In this document: positions 55,700-64,000 of the stretch, in pieces
Layout of the letters: the number at the start of each line of letters is the position of its first letter
How positions within the stretch are numbered: position 1 is the first letter of the stretch
Source: Steinernema hermaphroditum
Lineage: Eukaryota > Nematoda > Chromadorea > Rhabditida > Steinernematidae
Length of the DNA: 64,000 nucleotides
Assembly: GCA_030435675.1 (NCBI GenBank)
Contig: CM059622.1
Coordinates: 3,782,001-3,846,000 of the forward strand
Direction of reading: 5' to 3'
Translations under genes and position numbers: made by a program
The notes under the pieces: generated by a model
The model's input: only the letters and a program-made list of their open reading frames with translations
What the model was told of the DNA's origin: nothing
The model's database searches: none

Positions 55700-58600
55700 T
55701 TACGAGAGCCCGACGAAGTGGACTTCGAACTTTTTGTTCGTCTATCTTCAAAGTGCCTTCTTCTCGATCGTATTTATGTGATCTACGGAAACGTGCATTT
55801 CCAACAAACACTCGCACTCAACGATTTTCTCTTTTTTTTTTGCGAGGGCGTAGCAACTCCCTAAAAAGAGATTTGTGAAACGTACATCACATCCGTCCAT
55901 GTGTTGATCTTCTGTCGGCCTTTTCGCTGTAAACAGCATTGGCGAAGTATCACCTTTTGAGTGTGACTTTTGATTCGTTGTAGTCGCCTGTTTACTGTGT
56001 GTGGTAGTGTTGAAAAGTAGCGTCTTGATGTGGTGTAGTGAGTGGTCCAACAAAGGTCCGACACACCTGTTTTCAGTTAATAAATTGCATTGTGTCAAGG
56101 ATCGGAAATCGAAAAATTAGAGCCATGCAAGGCAAGACAAATACGATCATGAGTACTACATACTATAGTGCTCCAATTGAACTATTCTTGGGGATAATGT
56201 AACCACTACTCGCCTTTTGTGCTTCGATCCCTATAGCTTGAAATCTTTTGAGTGTTTGCCGGTCTTTGAATCTCTCGCATTTCTTTCTTTCTTTCGGAGA
56301 AACCCTTGGCTTTGCTCAGTGCATGGCTTCCCACGTGACAGCTCCCTACTCTTCTCTTTCCCTGCAAAGATTAAGCGCAGTTGCAGGAAGGACATCTGCA
56401 CTTCTTTCGTTTTCTCACGTTTCCGAGATGAAATCATGTGAAGGCAAAATTACATTCTGACTTTTCGGAATGACCAGAAAGCGATCACCATTCGACGAGT
56501 GGGCGATAGACCCTTTTTAAATATTCATACTTGGCAGCAGGTTGTGCATTTCGTGGATTCCCAATTAATATGTGATCATGTGAGGTGCACGTGTGCCATG
56601 TTAATCTCTGTTGATCTACGAGACGTCACATTTGAACAGTGGTTTTCCATAAATAAGGATCTACTGGGAAAGAGACGTATTTCTAATAATTCTGTCACGC
56701 GGATACAGGTGTTTGAGTTCCTGGGCTTGAGAACGATGCGGATGTAGCCTGTGAGATGTTTTGGCACAGCCCTCCTTTCTTCGTCGTGCCCCGAAAACCA
56801 GAGCGGGCTAAAGATGTTGCACTGGATGTTTACGAGCAGAGTACGGGCGGCAGCGGTCCGAAGACCACTTGTGCGTTTATTGGGTTTGGAGAAAGGGCAT
56901 CTGCAAAAACAACATGGAAATGTGGTCTTCAGTCGTGCCTTCGGAGGGACAAATGAAGTGGAAATTTGGCGGCAACAACTGAAGCTATTCTGGGAGATGA
57001 AGATGGCGCTCTTATTCTTTCGTCTCTTTCGTTTATTTGCTCGTAGTTGGGCCACTTATCTTTCGATCTGTTTCACGCCGCTTTCTTGAGACCATTAGTC
57101 GCATGACTCATGGCTGTACACCTGCTCATTACGTTTCATGAAGAGTTGCTAATTAGTCGCTTCTGGGGGAGCGAAAAACATGAGTCACCCATCGCTATGC
57201 GGTTTCTTTTTTCTCATTTTTTTCTGGGAATGTCACGCTCGGTGATTACGGCGATCTCCGCCTTGTGATGAGTCATAGGCGGATGGGTGTTAGAGATTTT
57301 TGAGGTCTCCTTGAGGGATTTAAGGCCTATAGAAATGTTAGCCTTCGATAGAGTCACCCTTTTCGCATCGGGATAGATTTCTCTATAATGAATGACTTTC
57401 TATGACAGACTGCAATTTGAAAATTACTCCTCAGAAATCAGCACTACACTGACTGATGTTTTTGGCATTAGCTGCGTGCGTTCATCCTGTTTCCGATGTC
57501 CATGCACCTTGAGAAGATGTTGGTGTATATGTATGTTCACAGAGCGTAGTTTGCTCAAAATCCAATCTTTGAGATCAATTTTGCTCTTTGAACCACTGAA
57601 GGAAGCTTGTTGAAATTTCGCAAACTCGGGTTGCTTTGCTGCCAAACTGTAAAATTGGTCTGTTATTATAGTCTTCGAACGACGTCGGCATCGATGTCCT
57701 CTTAGAAGCCAGTCCTTTCATGTTTTTCGAAAATATGTTGACCTTTTCATCGCTGAGACGTTTCTGCGGTCGATGTTGGCATTGACGACGAGAACACTAC
57801 CATTTGCTTCAAGGGATGATAGTTCCTCCGTCATTCCAGGAAAGCGTCCGGGAAATTAATGTTTTCGTTTCCGTTTTGTATGTAGCGATTTCCGGCAGCG
57901 CCATGATACCGTGACCAATCTCAATTTCATCACAACGAGAGAGCACCTTCCAGGATGCCCCGAGTTTCTAGAACTAGGTTCTGTTACGATTGTGTCGCCC
58001 AAAATATTCACTGACCATTTGCTCCCGTTATGCGGATATCACCATTTTTTATTTATGGGAAGCTTCCGATATAGATTAACTTGTCTTAAGAGCTTAGTGA
58101 TAGTGGGTGCTGCTCACCACTTCAAATTTGGCTTTCAATGGGATGGTGAAAGGTGCCAAACGATAGGCCTTTAGTGAGTGAATAAACTTGTCCAAAAGTA
58201 AGTGCCCAAAAGGGGTTTAAATGGTGACCAAAACTAGCTACTGATGCACATAATTTTCGTCCGTAAGGTGGCGTAGTTCGTAGGGAGTCAGTTTGTCAAG
58301 CACTGGTTCGGAATCCAGCTGAGATTTTTGGTTTTTTTGGACACTAAGATGTAATCGGAATCTATTCTAATAGGACCTAATCGCATTTTTTATGGATACA
58401 GAGGGGAATGTTTGTATATAGATAATTCACGCGTTCGATTGCCCTCGAAAGCAGCTCAGACATCTCACTGTGCCTTGTCTTGTTTTCATCTCTCATTTAT
58501 GACTTTCTCTAAAAACACCCGTCGGTGTGAAGTGATTCTATATCCAGGCACAGTCCCACACGCCGTGCCTCCCCATCGACTCACCCCTCACTGTCTCTTT

Positions 58601-59150
58601 TCCGACTATTTTGGAGCTTATTACCCGTCGTGGCAGTCTTTGGTCAGCCTCCGCCACACCCACCCAGCCGAGTTCCTCTTCGATCCTCTGTTGGAAACGT
58701 CGCGGCCACGTCGAACAACAAGTGTCGAATCCTCGAGAGTCTGTTCGCCGCGAAGAGCGACGGCGCCCTCGCACATGAATGGCGCGCGAAAGGAAATTTA
58801 CACGTCGCCTCGTGCTTGTTTTCGCTTTTTTTGCGTCGTTTCCTGACGGAGTACCCGATGGACCGCGCTGAGCCCTCCTAGACTGAGACGTCTCTGAAAG
58901 TGTCATTAGTGTCTAGATCGGACGCGTCTACTCTTTGCTCTTCTCGTCCGTTTCGCCGCAAATTTCATTTTCGAAGGTTAGTGGAGGGAATGGGAAATTT
59001 TGTCGCCATATGGAATTTAATCAAGATTGATGAATTTTGATGCGATGAGGGGTGTGCACGGAGGGCGATTAATCCAGGATCCACGGATGGATAAGAGGAT
59101 TTGGATATTGGCCAAAGCGGGTGTAGAAATGAATCTTGTTGCTTCCCGCC
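55700..59150. other. Gene-poor interval
   Basis: No supported exon. The GC-rich segment 58600-58880 has open frames on both strands but no splice partner. Confidence 0.35.
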
Positions 59151-59154
59151 AGGA

Positions 59155-59351
59155 GACTGTTGTTAGTGCAGAACAACAGTTTTAGCAGGGTTCTTCATCC
59201 GGCGATGTAGCAGATTTCTAAGAAGACTGTTGTTAGTGCAGAACAACAGTTTTAGCAGGGTTCTTCATCCGGCGATGTAGCAGATTTCTAAGAAGACTGT
59301 TGTTAGTGCAGAACAACAGTTTTAGCAGGGTTCTTCATCCGGCGATGTAGC
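59155..59351. repeat. Three near-identical 70-bp tandem units
   Basis: GACTGTTGTTAGTGCAGAAC starts units at 59155, 59225 and 59295; the first two are identical in full and the third is cut short. A diverged partial copy with the same flank (CTTCATCC-GATGTAGCA, later CAAATTCAAGGATAC and CCCCTCGTTAAGG) occurs at about 59605-59815. So the tandem lies inside an older duplicated element of about 200 bp. Confidence 0.85.
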
Positions 59352-60009
59352 AACCACCTTCAAATTCAAGGATACCGGTAGTGCTAGAGGTGGAAAGGTT
59401 ACCCGACTACCGACCCCTCGTTAAGGGATACTGTGATGAATAGCTGCGTTATCGTTTTTATTGGCCGCATTCTTCACTAAAGGTTCTCATCGTTCACATT
59501 AGCAATCCGAGCTTATTGAGTATGCACGATGCGGATCCTATGTTTGCTGAGTAAGTGAGCTTAGCATTGGATTTAAAAACTTAACTTAATGTCCATATTA
59601 GGAAGCAGAAAGTTATTAGTGGAGAACCAAGAGCTTAGCAGGGGTTGTGCGGGATTCTTCATCCAGTGATGTAGCAGCCTTTTCAAACTGCCTGCAAATT
59701 CAAGGATACGAAAAATGCCCGCTAGATGTTGAGAGGTTAAGTTGGCAGCTTAGAAATCGAAATCGAGTTGGCGGTTCTTTCCGGGCACCTGACTCCGGTC
59801 CCCTCGTTAAGGACGTGAATACCTTGCGATCCTTATTTTGATTGTGACATTTCGATTGTATACTAGAATAGGGATTCAGATGGAAGTTTTATGTTGTGGT
59901 AGGCTTCGTTATGCAAAGATCATGTTGGTAATATGTAAATGAGTACATGTATAATTAAGGGGAACGAGTGCATTTGTAGATCGAGTTGTCGTTTATCGAG
60001 TTATCGAAT

Positions 60010-60260
60010 TCGGTTGTTCACAACTGAAGACGCTAATGAATTTCCCATCCACATATTCTTGTGCAACTCATACACGATCTCTGGCTCTCATGTGGTTCAT
60101 AATCATCTCATCTCATATCTCATGTAGGTACGTTGTATGTTCCGAACTGTTTCTACGCCAAACAAGAAAAGTGCAGACGAGTCGGCTGACCAGATAGTCC
60201 GTGAGAAAACATCACCGGTGGATGGGAAATTCATTAGCGTCTTCAGTTGTGAACAACCGA
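60010..60260. repeat. 43-bp perfect inverted repeat, 165-bp loop
   Basis: Arms at 60010-60052 and 60218-60260 are exact reverse complements (beginning TCGGTTGTTCACAACTGAAG). The spacer has no recognised gene. Identity over 43 bp implies a recent or constrained structure; a MITE with unusual ends or a hairpin RNA are both possible. Confidence 0.85.
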
Positions 60261-63200
60261 TTTCATTCCGACTCGGGGAGACTTATTTCTCGAATACTGA
60301 GACGGTGCTCTCCTCACTGCAGAAACCCCCCAAAAAACCAGTCTGTGCCTGCGCGACCGCGCAAGGCCGTACATTTGCAACTTGACCACACCTTTTTAAG
60401 ACGAGACGCTCTCTTTCGCAGGACCAAATATTTGAGAAGGGAGCTGACGCCCTGAAATCACAGTAACCTTACAGTAACAATTTACTGAAATCAGGTGCCA
60501 TTTTCGTTATACCCGTAGCTACCTAAATTCCAGTAGCTGAGTCTTACTCTACCAAATGTGTATCCGATAAACGGCCTTCACGGCACCCATAACCATTTTT
60601 CACATAATCAAGAATAACAGCATAATTACCAGCGTCCAGCACCTAAAGCCATCAAATTAACCCAAATTAGGTCGTTGAAATATCCGACCACATCAAGGCA
60701 ATGGAGACGCGTTCGCCTCTCTCACGACCATATTTTGCCGTGACCTTCGTCCTCCATTTTCCGCGTCCTGCCGTACTTCTCGCAACTCGCCGCCGTGCCA
60801 AGACCATCCTCTCGCACACGTTTCTTCTAAGTGCCCGTGGGAGTCGCTCGCGGCGACGAAATTTCGAACAATATTTGCCGACTGTCTTCGCTCGACGCCG
60901 ACTCGAACCGGCTGTGGCGCTCTCGCGGAGACGTTCTCGGCGACGGTCTTTCGGCCGTTCTCTTCCAGCACGGCTTTGGCCGTGAGTTCATGGACCTATT
61001 TATTGGAGTGCACCCGAGGTATTTTTTAAAAGACTGATTGGCCTATCTTGTAGCAAAAACGGTTCCATTTTAATGGTTTAATCATAAGAACTGAATCAAA
61101 TTTGAAACTGAAAAGATCGACGTGCCATATAGGATGAGTAAGGAGAGGGTTCCTTTTTATTTACGAAACTGTCATATGTCGGAATTCCTTTGATAAGATA
61201 ACGTGCAGGTCCCAGCGGTTCGGTTCGAATTTTTGTGAGCGAAATTAGGTCTAAGAATGGCGATTAATTTCCAGTGAGCGATCAATCTGGTGGAATAATC
61301 AGACCAACTCTTTATCCTATTCAAAGAGCAAATCAGGGGCCGTAAAAATAAATATGTACAAATATGTCATTTTTCCGATCCCTAAAAACACTCTTTTCTC
61401 GGATGCTTCCCTTAGGCCTTTCTGATCCGAATCGAAAAGGCCACCTTTGGCTACAAGCTTGTGTAAAGCAGCAAATCGAAATTCCACAATTGCACGTCGT
61501 CTCAAGCGTTTTTGACTTCTCTGAAGTTAATGATCCTTCTCTCCCCCATCCATTGTAATACTCCAGACGGGCAAAAAGCGTTTCACCGATGAGAATCAAT
61601 TAGTGATCGAGAGTGCGGGCGTATTCAACAATTCAGAATTTCAAAGATTATGGAAAATGCAGAATTTCTCAGAAAGAAATTCAGCCTATGAACCGTTTGT
61701 TCCTCACTGATTTTCGACGGTAATGTTAAAATCAATGGAATGTCAACAATACATGTGAAAGTCAGTTTTTTTTTCATTGAGGACATCTCCTTTTTACCCC
61801 AGTTTCCAGGCCAAGAACGACTGCTCACGTCCTCACCCTGGCGTTTGTGGAAACTAGTATTCTTTTGGGTCTAATATCTGTCCGCAAACCTTACCTTAGA
61901 TTGCCTCAACACAGCATGGCTGTTTTTACGGCCTAAAGGTACTCTCGTCTTCTCACATCTCTCATGCCTGACTCATTGCATACGGTAACCTCTTGGTAAC
62001 ATTACATTCCCTGACTGGTCACTGACCCCGTCTCCGAACCCCACCTCTGTTTACCAATTCGTTGCAAAAGATAACATTTCCTACAGTTTTTTCGCCTCCG
62101 ATCAGCTGACGACAGCATCGACGATGAATGGTCTTGGCATCTGGTCTCGATTCCTGGCCTCTTTCTCCTTTTTTCGTCATCGCGATGCAACATTTCCGAC
62201 TGATGGTGTTGCCTTCCCGCTTGTTTATGCGGTGGTGGCTGCAATCAAAGACCGTTTTTTGTCGCTTCCGACGCCGCAGTCGTTTCCGCTATTTGTGGAC
62301 AGCAGAGGGACGCCACTGCAGCGTCTTTGATCAAAGTACGCATTTTTTGAGGCGCCCCGCGCCACGGTGATGAGATTGATCACGCGGCGATGGAGAGATG
62401 TTGCAATGTTTTGGTGCAATTTTGAGGCGTTCTTTCATTTCGATCACTTTGCAAACAAACGGAAGTGCTTTGAAATATTCCGTCGGCGCCTCCTTCGATC
62501 ACCGCCGGGCACATTTCAAATTCAACTGAAAGCGCTTGCCGCCATCCTTTTTTGTCGTAAAATTTGTTGACCACAGTTGGCTCAGCCTTTCCCACCGGCC
62601 GGACCTCTGACAACACTGTAAACATGATTGGTTTTGGTGTCTTCCTCGTCGTGGTTACATTATTTATCCGATGACATTTCGATGTCGATATTAACCGCTG
62701 TTTGTTTTTAGTATATCCCGCGTTTCTTGTTATAGATAGCTCAGAAAAATGGCGTCGAATCGCATGAGAGTCCATTGGACAGTCTTGAACGCCAGTTTTT
62801 ATTGAGCGATTCGACCCTACTAGGACAAGCAGTTTCACGTCTTAATTTGTTCAATTAATAGCTTGACTGTCACCACTTATTTCAATCCTACAATTTTTGT
62901 TTTGTGCGTGTGTGATTGGTTGTTTAGCTGATTAGTGTAAATCTCGATCCTCCTTCAACGAACGTTCTTCTTTTTTTAGTGAGCCCTAGTTCAGTGCGTT
63001 CTTCAGAGGTCATTACAGATTAGTGAACCTTAATGTGCGAGAATTCTATACATCAAAGGGTCGAGAGTCGAGAAGCAATGAGTTATGCAAAACCGGTGCT
63101 ATTACGGAACACTTTAACTTCCGCGTAAAGTAGCCGGAACCCCTTCAGCGAAGGTTCTTTTAGCGCTTGATTTGTGATGTTCTAGCTTAGAGCGTTTATA

Positions 63201-64000
63201 TGGCGAATAAAGAACTCCTAAGAACAACTTATGGCCTTCCATGTAGACGATTCGTTTCCGTTCCGTCTGGTCTGCCGTTCGTGTTTTCGCCCGATGCACT
63301 TGGGAGATCACATAAGCCAAATCGTTGGTTGAGTAGAGTGCGTGAGGATGAAGAAACTACCTGACAAAGGCCTGGTTCAAAAGTAGTCAACACGAAAACA
63401 TTTCTACTGTGTACTGCAGGCATACACTAGAGGTTCTTTTGGGCGAGAAAATGGGTAATATTTGGAACCCAGAAGGATTTTTTTAAATAGAAACACAAGC
63501 CGATTTGAAGATTCAATAGAACCTCACATCAGGTGTCGATTTTCGAGACTTGCATTGGCCAAAAGCTCGGCTTGACCGGACTCCCCGGATTTTTGTTCCT
63601 TCCTACATATGATAATAGTCCTTTTCTGGTTTGTGGCCGGGTTTTCCGGGAAAGTCCTCATTCCTGGAAGCGGCGTATCCAAAACAAAGCGTTTGTTTTG
63701 TCTCTCGGCGATGGCGTTTAGCCTAGCGCCAAAAAGAACCCTTGTTATCGTCACCTTTTGATATTTTCGCGTTTACACTTTTTGGCGTTTAGAAGATGTT
63801 GATTGCATTTGGGTAAATAATGGTCTGTCTACCGCCGTGGGAGGTTCAGATCTCGATGAAAGAAAGGAGTCGATGAGTCAGGAATCGCTTCAAGACCGCT
63901 CCGTTTGAGTCACTGTTAGCGGTGGCCGCAGCCACGCCACGTGTTTTTGTCCGATGCACTTTAAGACACGCATAAACCAGCCCGTTGTTTTCCCGCCGAA
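60261..64000. other. Mostly unassigned end of the window
   Basis: At 60826-61035 a frame (VARGDEISNNICRLSSLDA onward) has strongly coding-like codon positions and follows a TTCTAAG acceptor. It may be an exon of a gene whose other parts I cannot place. The segment at about 63270-63320 resembles 63930-63980 (TTTTCGCCCGATGCACTT against TTTTTGTCCGATGCACTT). The remainder holds short overlapping frames only. Confidence 0.35.

Noticed and set aside
62380..62838. A 152-residue minus-strand frame
   Set aside because: No recognisable motif, no transcript signals; kept out as probable chance.

Overview
The window is nuclear DNA from a nematode. The coding genes are split by very short introns, mostly 35 to 50 bp, with GT..AG ends and TTTCAG-type acceptors. 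Several gene families are typically nematode: a TTBK-like CK1 kinase, a nematode DNase II relative, a two-domain GNAT protein and RTE-type retrotransposons. The moderate GC content, the short introns and the many lineage-specific genes resemble a diplogastrid such as Pristionchus, but the species is an inference. Exon models below were built by hand from reading frame, splice-site phase and intron length, so most are predictions.

Layout. 1.2-4.1 kb (minus): a secreted Pro/Asn/Gln-rich protein. 4.5-5.6 kb: palindromes followed by a compact MULE-type DNA transposon. 5.6-11.4 kb: almost gene-free. 11.5-12.1 kb (plus): an intronless Lys-rich gene with a TATA box. 13.6-14.8 kb (plus): a SART3-like HAT-repeat gene without RRMs. 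15.1-20.9 kb (minus): a TTBK-like kinase, a Lys-rich gene with four consecutive 42-nt exons, and a membrane protein with a coiled coil and a Ser/Thr/Lys-rich tail. 21.2-21.7 kb: an RTE fragment with an inverted 5' part. 22.2-23.9 kb (plus): a divergent DNase II relative, apparently membrane-anchored. 25.4-26.3 kb: a decayed mariner. 26.7-27.7 kb (minus): an orphan protein. 28.4-29.9 kb (plus): a GNAT acetyltransferase. 31.1-32.6 kb (plus): an F-box protein. 33.2-33.8 kb (minus): a serine palmitoyltransferase small subunit followed closely by ATG12, probably one operon. 34.8-35.5 kb (plus): a UPF0235/DUF167 protein. 35.6-37.8 kb: two divergently transcribed secreted paralogs.

From 37.8 to 64 kb genes are sparse and repeats dominate. 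There is a MITE abutting a mariner end, a dispersed ~215-bp module shared with 16.5 kb, an intact RTE retrotransposon with target-site duplications (52.0-54.9 kb), an older reverse transcriptase relic, 70-bp tandem repeats and a 43-bp perfect inverted repeat. Two partial or tentative genes are proposed at 43.2 kb and 47.7-49.7 kb.

Functionally the window is a normal mixture of housekeeping genes (sphingolipid synthesis, autophagy, RNA processing) and rapidly evolving lineage-specific genes. No single pathway links them. The most unusual items are the array of four 42-nt exons, the membrane-anchored DNase II-like gene, the SPTSS-ATG12 pair, the RTE copy with a twin-priming structure, and the ~215-bp module present in two places.
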